Assembly: GCA_002284895.1 (NCBI GenBank)
Contig: CP015605.1
Span: 1,116,001-1,180,000, forward strand
From: Actinobacteria bacterium IMCC19121
GTDB lineage: Bacteria > Actinomycetota > Actinomycetes > Nanopelagicales > Nanopelagicaceae
Direction: 5' to 3'
DNA: 64,000 nt
Shown here: piece by piece, positions 1 through 9,407 of the stretch
Position numbering within the stretch: the first letter of the stretch is position 1
Layout of the letters: the number at the start of each line of letters is the position of its first letter
Made by a program: the position numbers and the translations under genes
Notes under the pieces: model-generated
What the model was told of the DNA's origin: nothing
What the model saw: only the letters and a program-made list of their open reading frames with translations
Databases searched by the model: none

Positions 1-220
1 GATCTAGGAACGTATACATTTCCTTTGAAACAACATCAGTTGATTCACCGACACCACGTGTGAAAAGTTCAGTATCCTCAAAAACTGGAAGTTCAATGAG
101 TTGATAACCAGCTGTGCGCGCAGGCTCAATAAGAGATTCGCGTACAAACTCAAAGGCTGCAGAGCGCGGTGGAACATATTCACTCACACCTTTGGGAGCT
201 TGAATCTTTTGTCCAGCCAT
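1..220 (-). CDS. hisS: Histidyl-tRNA synthetase, N-terminal part (runs off window)
   Basis: Only the first 73 or so codons are inside the window. The ATG is at 220-218 and the frame is open to base 1. The translation starts [20 protein letters not shown] and continues through [19 protein letters not shown], which is the class II motif 1 region of HisS. The enzyme charges tRNA-His in the cytoplasm. The start overlaps the stop of the upstream metallo-hydrolase gene by one base (TAATG), so the two are translationally coupled. The hisS/metallo-hydrolase/rel order is usual in actinobacteria. Identification is firm; the C-terminal part cannot be judged. Confidence 0.93.
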   Translation of the reverse strand, partial: MAGQKIQAPKGVSEYVPPRSAAFEFVRESLIEPARTAGYQLIELPVFEDTELFTRGVGESTDVVSKEMYTFLD

Positions 221-882
221 TAGTAGCGACCCTTCAGGGCAGTTAAATATGGATTGCTCTTTTTCTCCACCGCCATGGTGGTTTCGGCATAGTGTCCAGG
301 CAGCACCCGTAAATGATCTGGCAACGGCATAATTTTCTTTCGCAAAGTAGTCTCCATAGCTTCAGCTGATCCACCGGGTGTATCTGTGCGACCTATCGAA
401 CCAGCAAAGAGAACATCGCCGCTGACTAATAATTCATCATCAACTACAAAGACAAGTGAACCGGCTGTGTGGCCAGGTGCGTGGATGGCTTTGAATTTCA
501 TGCCCACAAGCTCCACAACTTCTTCATTACGCAATTCTCTTACATCGACAGGTTCGACAAAGTCCATAGCCGATAATGTCGCTGCAAATTCTGGTCCATG
601 AATACGTTCGGGATGAGCTAAGGCATAGCGATCCAGCGAGTGAATGTAGGCAGGGATTGAATAACCATCGGCAATCGGTTGAATAGAGAAGGTGTGGTCG
701 AGATGTCCATGGGTAGCAATGATTGCAACAGGCTTAAGGGAGTGTTTTTTGAGAATTTCATCCAACATCAATGAAACATCAGGCATGCCAGGATCTATAA
801 CAACGCACTCACTTCCAGCCTTGGGTGCAATAACCCAGCAGTTAGTGGCATACATGGGGGCTGCAAAAGAGTCGACCAGCAC
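220..882 (-). CDS. MBL-fold metallo-hydrolase (glyoxalase II-like)
   Basis: A metallo-beta-lactamase fold hydrolase of about 220 residues. It has the metal-binding THGHLDH motif near residue 57, then [20 protein letters not shown] and a late PGH, the full glyoxalase II-like set. These enzymes hydrolyse thioesters such as S-lactoylglutathione, or mycothiol adducts in actinobacteria; the substrate here is unknown. The frame is open to GTG 936, but GTG at 882 has GGAGG about 9 bases upstream and begins [16 protein letters not shown], the usual N-terminus, so I prefer 882; GTG 891 is possible. Its stop overlaps the hisS start by one base. A homologue sits beside hisS in M. tuberculosis. Confidence 0.85.
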   Translation of the reverse strand: MLVDSFAAPMYATNCWVIAPKAGSECVVIDPGMPDVSLMLDEILKKHSLKPVAIIATHGHLDHTFSIQPIADGYSIPAYIHSLDRYALAHPERIHGPEFAATLSAMDFVEPVDVRELRNEEVVELVGMKFKAIHAPGHTAGSLVFVVDDELLVSGDVLFAGSIGRTDTPGGSAEAMETTLRKKIMPLPDHLRVLPGHYAETTMAVEKKSNPYLTALKGRY

Positions 883-1017
883 CGATTTCACCCCTCCACC
901 CACGCTTGAAAATAGGAGCGATTGACGCTCACACACCTATACAGGGTACCTTTTACCTCCGCACGATTCACGCTCATCCAAGGTGCGCCTTGAGTGAGCA
1001 CGCACACTGATAGCGAC

Positions 1018-1032
1018 GTTCTAGATCAGAAC
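1018..1032. promoter_or_regulatory. Short inverted repeat upstream of DUF349 gene
   Basis: GTTCT-N5-AGAAC, 23 bases before the ATG at 1056, in the 170-base divergent gap between the metallo-hydrolase and DUF349 genes. It could be an operator or a chance palindrome. It does not have the arm polarity of the actinobacterial SOS box. Confidence 0.25.
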
Positions 1033-1055
1033 AACGCGCTGAAAGGGAACACACC

Positions 1056-2354
1056 ATGAGCGAATTCAATCCAACACCACAAGCAAGTGCAGCATCAGCA
1101 CTCATCGGAGACCCTTCAGCCTTTGGCCGAGTGGGCGAAGATGGAACAGTATTCGTTCGCACCTCCTCCGGTGAAAAAGCAGTTGGTTCATATCCTGGTA
1201 AAACTGCAGAAGAAGCTCTGGCTTACTTCGTTCGAAAGTTTGAACTCCTTGCAGCAGAAGTTGCACTCCTTGCAGCCCGTATCAAAAGTGGCGCACTGGT
1301 TCCATCAGATGCATATGCAGCAGTCAAAAAATTGCGTGAACAAGTAAAAGAGTTAAATGGTGTTGGCGATCTGGATGCGCTTTCAGCATCAGTGGAACAA
1401 ATCGAACCACTTATCGAAGGTCATCGCGAGGCATACGAGGCAAAGAAGGCGGCAGAGACTGCAGCCAAAGCCGCTCGCCGCGAACAAATCCTTGTTGAAA
1501 AAGAAAAGATTGTTGCAGAGGCTGAAAGCCTTGCTCTATCTGAGAGTTGGAAAGTTACTGGGGATCGTCTCAAGGTTCTCCTTGATGAATGGAAATCAGC
1601 TCCCCGCTTAGATAAGAAGGCAGATGCAGATCTCTGGAAGCGTTTTTCATCCTCTCGCAACAAATTTGATAAGCGTCGTCGCACGCACTTTGCAGCCCTT
1701 GAATCAGTCCAAAAGGTTGTAGTAGATGCAAAGAAGGCAATCATTGAAGAAGCAGAAAAGCTAGCAAGCTCAACAGAATGGGTCCCAACTGCTAAGCGAT
1801 TCAAGGTACTCATGGATGCTTGGAAAGCCGCTGGACGTGGAAAACCAAGTGATGATGCAAAGATGTGGGCCAGATTTAAGGCCGCACAGGATCAATTCTT
1901 TAGCGCTAAAAACGCTGATCTAGAAAAACGCGACACAACAATGGCCGCGAACCTAATTAAGCGCGAAGAACTTGTTGTGCAGATTGAGGCTCTGCTACCT
2001 ATTACTAACTTGGATCAAGCCAAGAAGTCACTTCGTGAACTGTTGAATTCATGGAGCAAAATTGGCATGACTCACCGCGATAAGCGCGCATCCCTGGATG
2101 CCAGAGTCCACGCAGTCGAGAGCGTTATCAAGGAAGCTGAAGCAGAAATCTGGCGCAAGACAGATCCTGCTGCAAAGGCACGCGCTGCCGAAGTTGTGAA
2201 GCAACTTACTGACTCAATTGAGAGTTATGAAAAGATCGCTGCTAAATCAGAGGCTGCTGGAAATGCTAAAAAGGCATCTGAAGCTCGCGAATCTGCCGCA
2301 GCTCGTAAGGTGTGGTTGGCTGAAGCAGAAAAGGGCTTAGCTGAATTTAGTTAA
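1056..2354 (+). CDS. DUF349 domain protein
   Basis: A soluble 432-residue protein with several DUF349 repeats, seen as recurring motifs: LSESWKVTGDRLKVLLDEWK near 155, a second STEWVPTAKRFKVLMDAWKA near 237 and a third weaker copy near 320. It is rich in Lys, Glu and Ala and mostly helical, with coiled-coil-like ends. The family is widespread in actinobacteria and of unknown function. The start ATG follows a purine-rich AAAGGGAA about 9 bases upstream. It is convergent with rel; the two stop codons overlap over 2351-2354 (TTAA), leaving no room for a terminator. No signal peptide or membrane segment. Confidence 0.85.
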   Translation: MSEFNPTPQASAASALIGDPSAFGRVGEDGTVFVRTSSGEKAVGSYPGKTAEEALAYFVRKFELLAAEVALLAARIKSGALVPSDAYAAVKKLREQVKELNGVGDLDALSASVEQIEPLIEGHREAYEAKKAAETAAKAARREQILVEKEKIVAEAESLALSESWKVTGDRLKVLLDEWKSAPRLDKKADADLWKRFSSSRNKFDKRRRTHFAALESVQKVVVDAKKAIIEEAEKLASSTEWVPTAKRFKVLMDAWKAAGRGKPSDDAKMWARFKAAQDQFFSAKNADLEKRDTTMAANLIKREELVVQIEALLPITNLDQAKKSLRELLNSWSKIGMTHRDKRASLDARVHAVESVIKEAEAEIWRKTDPAAKARAAEVVKQLTDSIESYEKIAAKSEAAGNAKKASEARESAAARKVWLAEAEKGLAEFS

Positions 2355-4513
2355 TTGTTGGTAGTGCGATAAACGTCGTACACACCTTCAATATGTCTAA
2401 CCGCTGCAATCACTGCATCTAGATGGGTTGCATCTGCCATTTCAAATGTGAATCGAGAGATCGCTGTGCGATCCTTTGATGTACTCACTGAGGCACTGAG
2501 GATATTGACATGTTGATCAGAGAGTGTGCGTGTCACATCGGCCAGTAATGATTCACGGTCTAGAGCCTCGACTTGAATATTGACCAAGAAAACACTGGCT
2601 GCGCCTAAGCGCCAAGAGACATTGACAATGCGATCGTTTTGGTTTTGAACCAAATCTCCAGCGTTGACACAGTCATTTCTGTGAATCGAAACGCCGCTCC
2701 CCTTAGTTATGAAACCAATAATTACATCTCCAGGAACTGGTGTGCAGCAGCGCGCCAACTTCACCAACACATCATCGGCACCTTCAACATCAATTGCATT
2801 ACTTGAACGTCTTGTTGTTGGAGCACGGGAAGGGAAAGCATCCATTGTGGGTTCAGGATGTGAGTCTTCAACACCCATGGACACAACCAACTTGTCGATA
2901 ATGGATGCAGCAGAGACATGTCCATCCCCCACCGCTGAGTACAAAGCATCAATATCGGGATAGCGCAGCTCATGGGCTAACTCCAGTAATGAATGACCGG
3001 CGAAAATCTTCTGAAGAGGCAAACCAGCTTTTCGCATTTGTCGTGCAATTGATTCACGACCAGCATCAATTGCTTCTTCGCGGCGCTCTTTGCTAAACCA
3101 GGCCTTTATCTTTGATCGTGCGCGTGGACTTTTTACAAAATTGAGCCAATCTCTACTTGGACCTGCATGTTCACCCTTATTAGTGACAATCTCAACTACA
3201 TCCCCATTGTTTAATCGTGACTCAAGCGGGACAAGGCGCCCGTTTACCTTTGCACCTGCACAGCGAATACCCACATCTGTGTGAACAGAGAACGCAAAGT
3301 CAACCGGAGTTGAACCACCTGGAAGAGCAACAACACTTCCCTTAGGTGTGAAAACAAAAACCTCGGGTGAACCTAAATCAAAGCGCAAAGCTTCTAGAAA
3401 CTCTGATGGATCTTCGGTTTCTTTTTGCCACTCATGCAGTTGGCGAAGCCAGAGCATTTCAGGAGATGACTCATTGTTCTCATGGCCCTGCTTATATTTC
3501 CAGTGCGCGGCGATACCAAATTCAGCACGTGAGTGCATGTCAAATGTTCTAATTTGAATTTCAATTGCTTTACCCGTTGGTCCAATTACGGTCGTGTGGA
3601 GTGATTGATACAAATTGAACTTTGGCATGGCGATGTAATCCTTGAAGCGACCTGGCACTGGACTCCATCTGGCGTGGATTGCGCCAAGAACACCGTAACA
3701 ATCACGAACATCCTCAACTAAAACTCGAATACCAACTAAGTCGTAAATATCGTTGAAATCACGTCCACGCACAACCATCTTTTGATAAACCGAGAAGAAA
3801 TGCTTTTGGCGTCCTGTAACAGTTGCCTTGATTCCATCTGCAGCTAAATCTTGTGTAACAATCTCAATAACATCGTGGGTCAATTTGTCGCGAGAAGGTG
3901 AGCGCTCAGCAACGAGGCGAGAAATCTCTTCAAACTTCTTTGGCTCTAATACCTCGAAAGAGAGATCCTCTAACTCCCACTTGATGGCGTTCATACCGAG
4001 GCGGTGCGCAAGAGGTGCGTAGATATCCAACGTCTCGCGGGCTTTGCGCTGGGCACTTTCAGCTGAAACATATTTCCACGTACGTGCATTGTGAAGGCGA
4101 TCAGCAAGCTTTATAACTAACACTCGAATATCTCGAGACATCGCAACGACCATTTTGCGCACCGTCTCAGCTTCAGCGGTTGGACCATATGTGAGTTTGT
4201 CGAGCTTTGTAACACCATCGACTAGTCCAGCAATTTCATCCCCGAAATCATGTCGAAGCTCTTTCAGGGAATAGGCAGTGTCTTCAACTGTGTCATGTAA
4301 AAGGGCGGCAATGATTGCTTCCGAAGTTAAACCCAGATCAGCCAAAATATTGGCAACTGCAACTGGATGCGTTATATATGCATCGCCAGATTTGCGCAGC
4401 TGTCCATCGTGCGCTTTTTCGGCAACAACAAAAGCACGTTCAACATCCTCGAAATTATTCGTTGCATGGTGCTCTTTGAGCGCACTTATAACCGGTGCAA
4501 TCAAAGTATCCAT
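2351..4513 (-). CDS. rel: Bifunctional (p)ppGpp synthetase/hydrolase
   Basis: A 720-residue RelA/SpoT homologue that makes and degrades the alarmone (p)ppGpp. Domains in order: HD hydrolase (THP near 48-50, HDTVED at 73-78), synthetase (GRQKHFFSVYQKM near 234, RFKD at 289-292, YQSLHTT near 302), TGS near 385-445, a Cys-containing linker (ARCCTPVPGD) and a C-terminal ACT domain. RFKD is the RXKD form typical of bifunctional Rel rather than the acidic motif of synthetase-only RelA, and the intact HD motif agrees. It lies just downstream of secF, with 10 bases between. As the only long Rel here it is probably the main alarmone enzyme. Confidence 0.96.
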   Translation of the reverse strand: MDTLIAPVISALKEHHATNNFEDVERAFVVAEKAHDGQLRKSGDAYITHPVAVANILADLGLTSEAIIAALLHDTVEDTAYSLKELRHDFGDEIAGLVDGVTKLDKLTYGPTAEAETVRKMVVAMSRDIRVLVIKLADRLHNARTWKYVSAESAQRKARETLDIYAPLAHRLGMNAIKWELEDLSFEVLEPKKFEEISRLVAERSPSRDKLTHDVIEIVTQDLAADGIKATVTGRQKHFFSVYQKMVVRGRDFNDIYDLVGIRVLVEDVRDCYGVLGAIHARWSPVPGRFKDYIAMPKFNLYQSLHTTVIGPTGKAIEIQIRTFDMHSRAEFGIAAHWKYKQGHENNESSPEMLWLRQLHEWQKETEDPSEFLEALRFDLGSPEVFVFTPKGSVVALPGGSTPVDFAFSVHTDVGIRCAGAKVNGRLVPLESRLNNGDVVEIVTNKGEHAGPSRDWLNFVKSPRARSKIKAWFSKERREEAIDAGRESIARQMRKAGLPLQKIFAGHSLLELAHELRYPDIDALYSAVGDGHVSAASIIDKLVVSMGVEDSHPEPTMDAFPSRAPTTRRSSNAIDVEGADDVLVKLARCCTPVPGDVIIGFITKGSGVSIHRNDCVNAGDLVQNQNDRIVNVSWRLGAASVFLVNIQVEALDRESLLADVTRTLSDQHVNILSASVSTSKDRTAISRFTFEMADATHLDAVIAAVRHIEGVYDVYRTTNN

Positions 4514-4523
4514 TTAGGTACCG

Positions 4524-5573
4524 CTATTTGCGATGTTTACGTTTTGGTTGGTTACGAGGTCCGCGGCGCTCATCTGAATGGGCAGGTGCAGGCGTTTCCA
4601 CACCAGCTGGTACACCGCGACCATTAACACGCTTAGCAAGCGCTTGCATCGCAGGCTCTTTCTCACGCAACTGCGCCAGAACAGGAGGTGCAATAAAGAT
4701 TGAAGAGTAGGTACCAACTGCTAAACCAATGAACAAAGCGAGTGATAGATCCTTCAAAGTACCGGCACCAAGTAATCCAGCACCAACAAAGAGAATTGAC
4801 CCAACTGGTAGAAGTGCGATCAATGAAGTGTTCATTGATCGAATAAGAGTTTGGTTAACTGCCAAGTTAGTTGCCTGTGAGTAAGTACTCTTTGAGCTAG
4901 AAGTAATTGTGCGAGTGTTTTCACGAATCTTATCGAATACAACCACTGTGTCATAGAGCGAATAACCCAAAATGGTTAAGAACCCGATAACCGTAGCTGG
5001 CGTAACATCAAATCCAACAAGTGCATAAATACCAACGGTGATGAAAACGTCATGGACTACTGCAGCAATAGCTGCGATGGCCATCTTCGGTTCAAATGCC
5101 ATTGCAAGATAGAGCATTACGCAGATTAAGAAGCCAAAGAGACCGTATAGAGCCTTACGAGTAATTTCCTTACCCCAAGAAGGTCCAACAATCTGTGTGT
5201 CAATGGATTCAACTGCGACAGAGAACTTGGCAGCAAGCGCGTCTTGGACTGCGTTGTTCTGCACAGTATTGAGAGCTCCAGTTTGCACTCGAATCTTATC
5301 GCTACCAATTGTCTGAACAATTGCTTCGCCGGGAACTCCAGTCGCAGTAACTGCAGAGCGAGCATCTTCAATAGATGCACCGGCTTTAGTTACCGTGAAA
5401 GAAGAACCACCCTTGAACTCAATTCCAAGGTGTAATCCTTGAATGCTAAGTGCACCGATTGACAGCAAAACAAAAACGGCAGAAACGGCATACCAGCGAC
5501 GGCGTCGACCAATGATTTCAATGGACGTCTCACCACGATAGAGACGGCCTCCTAGACCTGAAAGCTTTGACAT
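4524..5573 (-). CDS. secF: Protein translocase subunit SecF
   Basis: A 349-residue membrane protein, the partner of SecD in the proton-driven complex that helps pull preproteins through SecYEG. It has an N-terminal membrane segment, the LGIEFKGGSSF motif near 48-58, a periplasmic domain and five further membrane helices, including the conserved GFDVTPATVIGFLTILGYSLYDTVVVFDKIREN stretch near 175-215. It ends in a basic tail (RRGPRNQPKRKHRK). The start follows GGGGAGG by 8 bases inside the last codons of secD; the gap to the secD stop is 3 bases, so secD-secF is one operon. The tail length is typical of actinobacterial SecF. Confidence 0.96.
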   Translation of the reverse strand: MSKLSGLGGRLYRGETSIEIIGRRRRWYAVSAVFVLLSIGALSIQGLHLGIEFKGGSSFTVTKAGASIEDARSAVTATGVPGEAIVQTIGSDKIRVQTGALNTVQNNAVQDALAAKFSVAVESIDTQIVGPSWGKEITRKALYGLFGFLICVMLYLAMAFEPKMAIAAIAAVVHDVFITVGIYALVGFDVTPATVIGFLTILGYSLYDTVVVFDKIRENTRTITSSSKSTYSQATNLAVNQTLIRSMNTSLIALLPVGSILFVGAGLLGAGTLKDLSLALFIGLAVGTYSSIFIAPPVLAQLREKEPAMQALAKRVNGRGVPAGVETPAPAHSDERRGPRNQPKRKHRK

Positions 5574-5576
5574 TTC

Positions 5577-7142
5577 TTATGCCTCCCCTGTTACTGGCAG
5601 TGTTCCAGTGCTCTTGGCTGATAGTCCTGACAAAGGATGACCTGATGCAAAGAAATTATTCTTCGCAAGGATTGTGACGATTGGCTTTGTAAAGACAAAG
5701 ACAACAATTAAGTCAACAAGTGTTGTTAGACCAAGAGTAAATGCAAATCCTCGAACGCCACCTACTGCAAAGAAATACAGCAAGACGGCTGCGATGATTG
5801 AAACGAAGTCAGCAACCAGAATAGTTCTACGTGCTCTGCTCCAGCCTGTTTCAACTGCAGTTCTAAGTGATCGTCCTTCTCTAATTTCATCTCGAATACG
5901 CTCGAAGTAAATAATGAATGAGTCGGCAGTAACACCAATTGCGACAATGGCCCCTGCTATTCCTGCAAGGGTTAATGTGAATCCAATCCACTTACCAAGG
6001 AGTAAGAACATGAGATAAACAAGAGAACCTGCAACTGCTAGCGAACCAACAGTTACGAGACCAAGACCTCGGTAATAAAGAAGCGAGTAAAGAAGAACAA
6101 GGCCTAAACCAAGTCCTCCTGCTAGAAGTCCAGCGCTGAGTTGATCAGCACCCAGAGTTGGAGAAACTTGCTGAACTTCACCCCGATCAAATGCGAGTGG
6201 CAGTGCGCCATACTTGAGGACGTTAGCTAAATCTTGTGCTTCTAGTTGGGTGAAGCTTCCAGTAATTTGCGCACTTCCAGAGGGAATTGCTTCGTTAATT
6301 CTTGGTGCTGACACAACCAAACCATCAAGCACAATTGCCACTTGATTGAGCGGTGTAATTAAGGAAGTAACACGTGAAGTGATAGCGCCAAATGCCTTTG
6401 TTCCTTCTCCATTAAAAGTAAGGTTTACATACCAAGCACTACCGCTTTGGGCATCAAGGCCTGCAGATGCCTTTGAAATCTGTCGACCTAAAACTTCTGC
6501 TGGTCCCAAAATATATTTTGTTAATCCTGCGCGATCACACGAAATGATTGTATCCGTTGGTGAATCTGCACCGGAGCCTTGAAGGTTTTCAGGTTTTGTA
6601 CAATCGAGAGCAGCAAATTTCTTATTTATTTCTGCACTTATTCCTTCAACTGGAGACTCTGTCGCACTCGTAGAGCCTGCAGCTACTGAGGCTGAACCTG
6701 AAGATATAGATGTTGAACCAGCAGACGCGGCCCCTGGTTCAGATATAGCTAGCACTTGGCGGAATCTAAGTTCTGCAGTTTGTCCGACTAACTCAACCAC
6801 GCGACGACCCGTATCTCCAGGAACAGAGATAACAATCTGGCGATTAGTGCCACTTCCCTGCGCAGCTACTTCAGACTCGGCAACACCGAGAGAGTTAACG
6901 CGTTGGCGAATAATGGAAACTGCTTGGTCGATTGCCTCGTTAGTAACTTTTCCATCTTCACCCGCTGCGATACGCGGTTGAAGAGTGACTGAAGTTCCAC
7001 CTCGAAGATCAAGACCTAGACGTACTGCTGTTGCGCTTTGAACAAAAACAAGACCGGTAAGTGCGATGAGCACTAGAGCCAGGATTGCCAATGAACGCGC
7101 TGGGCGGGCAGTCGTCTTTACTGGTTTAGTAGTTGTAGACAT
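5577..7142 (-). CDS. secD: Protein translocase subunit SecD
   Basis: A 521-residue membrane protein that works with SecF in late steps of export. Visible are an N-terminal helix, the LGLDLRGGTSVTL motif near 43-55, a large extracytoplasmic P1 region, and five C-terminal helices with ADSFIIYFERIRDEIREGRS near 407-426. The P1 region holds a Ser/Ala/Gly-rich low-complexity insert near 140-170, between two conserved blocks. A TAGACT hexamer lies 8 bases before the ATG, so the operon may have its own leaderless promoter inside the ruvB 3' end. In many actinobacteria yajC separates secD from ruvB; here the gap is only 11 bases and yajC is absent. Confidence 0.96.
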   Translation of the reverse strand: MSTTTKPVKTTARPARSLAILALVLIALTGLVFVQSATAVRLGLDLRGGTSVTLQPRIAAGEDGKVTNEAIDQAVSIIRQRVNSLGVAESEVAAQGSGTNRQIVISVPGDTGRRVVELVGQTAELRFRQVLAISEPGAASAGSTSISSGSASVAAGSTSATESPVEGISAEINKKFAALDCTKPENLQGSGADSPTDTIISCDRAGLTKYILGPAEVLGRQISKASAGLDAQSGSAWYVNLTFNGEGTKAFGAITSRVTSLITPLNQVAIVLDGLVVSAPRINEAIPSGSAQITGSFTQLEAQDLANVLKYGALPLAFDRGEVQQVSPTLGADQLSAGLLAGGLGLGLVLLYSLLYYRGLGLVTVGSLAVAGSLVYLMFLLLGKWIGFTLTLAGIAGAIVAIGVTADSFIIYFERIRDEIREGRSLRTAVETGWSRARRTILVADFVSIIAAVLLYFFAVGGVRGFAFTLGLTTLVDLIVVFVFTKPIVTILAKNNFFASGHPLSGLSAKSTGTLPVTGEA

Positions 7143-7150
7143 AGGTGCAG

Positions 7151-7156
7151 AGTCTA
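7151..7156 (-). promoter_or_regulatory. Putative -10 of secD (leaderless)
   Basis: TAGACT on the minus strand, 8 bases before the secD ATG and overlapping the ruvB stop. No Shine-Dalgarno sequence is seen. The spacing is one base longer than the common 6-7, so it is less certain than the others. Confidence 0.4.
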
Positions 7157-8200
7157 GGCGTCAGGTGCGGGTGTGTCGAAAAGCGAGGCGAATTGAGCGG
7201 GTGGTGTTCGTCCTATGTGAGCAAAACCAGCAGCTGTTGCAACTCTTCCTCGGGACGTTCTGGCCATGAGGCCATTTCGAACTAAGAATGGCTCAGCAAC
7301 AGATTCAACTGTTTCTACCTCTTCACCGACCGCAATTGCCAGCGTTGATAGACCCACTGGCCCGCCGTTAAAGCGCTCAACCAATGCCACCAATACCCCT
7401 CGATCGAGTCGATCCAAGCCCATCTCGTCTACTTCATACATTTCAAGTGCGGCCTTTGCATCAGCTAATGCAATGGAAGGGCTGGCTTTAACTTGAGCAT
7501 AGTCGCGCACACGACGTAGCAAACGATTAGCGATACGTGGTGTGCCGCGAGATCTGCCTGAGATTTCAGTTATCGCATCGGTATGAATGTCTATCTCGAG
7601 CAATGCAGCACTTCTTAAAATTACTTGTGCCAACTCTTTATCATCATAGAAATCTAGGTGCGCGGTGAAACCAAAACGATCGCGAAGTGGTCCAGGCAAT
7701 AGACCTGCTCGTGTTGTTGCACCCACTAGTGTGAAATGTGGAAGTTGCAATGGAATAGCAGTTGCTCCTGGGCCTTTGCCAACTACAACATCGACTCTAA
7801 AGTCCTCCATCGCTAGATAGAGAAGCTCTTCAGCAGGTCTTGGCAAGCGGTGAATTTCATCTAAGAAAAGAATCTCTCCTTCAACTAAAGAAGAGAGAAT
7901 TGCAGCTAAATCACCGGCATGTGTAATTGCAGGTCCGCTGGTTATGCGAATAGGTGCCTGCATCTCACTTGCCAAAATCAATGCCAACGTTGTTTTTCCT
8001 AATCCCGGTGGACCAGAAAGCAAGATGTGATCTGCTGGTGTATTTCGATGGCGAGCAGCAGTTAACAAAACATCTATCTGTTCGCGCACACGGTGTTGTC
8101 CAATGAAATCTTTGAGTGTTTTGGGACGAAGGGCTTGTTCTAGGGCCGATTCCTCTCCCTTAATGTTTGAGCCCACTAAGCGCTCTTGATTATCAGCCAC
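7154..8200 (-). CDS. ruvB: Holliday junction branch migration helicase RuvB
   Basis: A 348-residue AAA+ motor that drives branch migration of Holliday junctions with RuvA. Shown by the Walker A motif GPPGLGKTT, Walker B LFLDEIHR, the [17 protein letters not shown] stretch (sensor 1 and arginine finger region) and the C-terminal winged-helix domain. The frame opens at GTG 8215, but GTG 8200 has GGAAAG 7 bases upstream and starts [10 protein letters not shown]; this start overlaps the ruvA stop by 8 bases, giving tight coupling. I therefore prefer 8200. It belongs to the ruvC-ruvA-ruvB operon. Confidence 0.95.
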   Translation of the reverse strand: MADNQERLVGSNIKGEESALEQALRPKTLKDFIGQHRVREQIDVLLTAARHRNTPADHILLSGPPGLGKTTLALILASEMQAPIRITSGPAITHAGDLAAILSSLVEGEILFLDEIHRLPRPAEELLYLAMEDFRVDVVVGKGPGATAIPLQLPHFTLVGATTRAGLLPGPLRDRFGFTAHLDFYDDKELAQVILRSAALLEIDIHTDAITEISGRSRGTPRIANRLLRRVRDYAQVKASPSIALADAKAALEMYEVDEMGLDRLDRGVLVALVERFNGGPVGLSTLAIAVGEEVETVESVAEPFLVRNGLMARTSRGRVATAAGFAHIGRTPPAQFASLFDTPAPDA

Positions 8201-8807
8201 GTGAACTCTTTCCACTTGCTAGCGCTAACTTCAATAGCTCACTTAACTCCATGATGGCCGGATCTTGATCATTGCCATGTAAATCATTAACCACATAACT
8301 AATTGCAGAATCTGACTCCTTGGGAGAAAAACCAAGAGATACCAATGCGCTCAGTAGCTGTTCACGCCAAGCTGGTTGATGTCCTTTATATGTTGCGCCA
8401 GAGGATAGATCGCTCAGCTTGCCCTTCAATTCCAAAATCATGCGCTGTGCACCCTTTTTACCAATACCTGGAACGCGCTCAATTGCAGAAGTGTCTTCTT
8501 GAGAAATCGCGCGAGCTAAATCTTCAGGGGTTAATGCGCCCATGATTGATAGAGCCACTTTTGGTCCCACTCCAGAAACCGTTTGAACAAGTTCAAAAAG
8601 ATTGCGAACCTCTTCAGTTAGAAAGCCAAACAAAGTCAGTGAATCTTCACGCACTACAAGGGATGTGTAGAGAGTGGATTGAGAACCAAGAGTTAATCCG
8701 GTACTTGTTGGTGGATTAATCAAAATACTCAAGCCCACTCCCCCGACTTCAATAACTAATTTGTCCAGTGAAAGTGAGCGGATAGTTCCAGTAACTGTTG
8801 AAATCAT
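8193..8807 (-). CDS. ruvA: Holliday junction DNA helicase subunit RuvA
   Basis: A 204-residue protein that binds the four-way junction as a tetramer and loads RuvB. Domain I is an OB fold ([23 protein letters not shown]). Domain II has two helix-hairpin-helix motifs: [18 protein letters not shown] near 72-89 and [17 protein letters not shown] near 109-125. Domain III is the RuvB-binding tail with [16 protein letters not shown] near 160. Length and domain order are normal. It starts directly after the ruvC stop (8808) with no gap and overlaps the ruvB start. Confidence 0.96.
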   Translation of the reverse strand: MISTVTGTIRSLSLDKLVIEVGGVGLSILINPPTSTGLTLGSQSTLYTSLVVREDSLTLFGFLTEEVRNLFELVQTVSGVGPKVALSIMGALTPEDLARAISQEDTSAIERVPGIGKKGAQRMILELKGKLSDLSSGATYKGHQPAWREQLLSALVSLGFSPKESDSAISYVVNDLHGNDQDPAIMELSELLKLALASGKSSRG

Positions 8808-9353
8808 TTAGCCACGCAGTTTTCTAAGACGTGACTTTTCAGCCTCTACTGCTTGATTGATTCTGGCAGTTGATCCACCTCGCCAAATATTACAAATAGC
8901 TAGTGCGAGTGCATCGGTTGCATCTACTGGCTTTGGAATTGAATCTAAGTTGAGAATCTTTTGGACCATCTGCGCCACTTGTGCTTTATTGGCACGACCT
9001 GATCCCGATACTGCCGCCTTTACTTCACTGGGTGTGTGCATCATGACGGGAATTCCAGCTTTAGCTGCAATGAGTAATGCAATTCCGGCGGCTTGTCCTG
9101 TGCCCATAACTGTTCTTACGTTGTGCTGGGCAAAGACTCGCTCCACTGCAATCACATCTGGATTCCAGAGGGCAATCCATTCATTTAAACCTTTATCAAT
9201 TTCAAGGAGGCGATTTTCAAGTGCCATGTCCGCTGGTGTCATAACAACGCCCACTCCAACCATCTTGAGTGGAGATCCAGGGCTTCCTTCGACAATTCCA
9301 ATACCGCAGCGCGTTAGACCAGGATCAATTCCTAGTACGCGCATTCTGGCCAC
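8808..9353 (-). CDS. ruvC: Holliday junction resolvase RuvC
   Basis: A Holliday junction endonuclease of about 181 residues that cuts junctions bound by RuvAB. The four catalytic acids are present: D in LGIDPG near the N-terminus, E in VIAVERVF, and the two D in PVDATDALALA. The start is ambiguous. ATG 9356 is only 2 bases from the AGAGG ribosome-binding site, GTG 9353 is 5 bases away (preferred), and ATG 9344 gives the family-typical MRVLGIDPG start but lies 14 bases away. A TAGGCT hexamer farther upstream fits a short-leader promoter. First gene of ruvCAB. Confidence 0.94.
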   Translation of the reverse strand: MARMRVLGIDPGLTRCGIGIVEGSPGSPLKMVGVGVVMTPADMALENRLLEIDKGLNEWIALWNPDVIAVERVFAQHNVRTVMGTGQAAGIALLIAAKAGIPVMMHTPSEVKAAVSGSGRANKAQVAQMVQKILNLDSIPKPVDATDALALAICNIWRGGSTARINQAVEAEKSRLRKLRG

Positions 9354-9407
9354 CATTTCCTCTAACGAAGTTCAAGGTTTCTAGCCTAGGCCTTACCTGT
9401 GACGAAC

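Noticed and set aside
386-925. Plus-strand open frames opposite the metallo-hydrolase
   Set aside because: Unstructured composition, no ribosome-binding site or promoter; shadows of the minus-strand gene.
1018-1032. Possible LexA/SOS box before the DUF349 gene
   Set aside because: The arms run GTTCT...AGAAC, opposite to the actinobacterial SOS consensus (GAAC...GTTC) and without its flanks; kept only as an unassigned inverted repeat.
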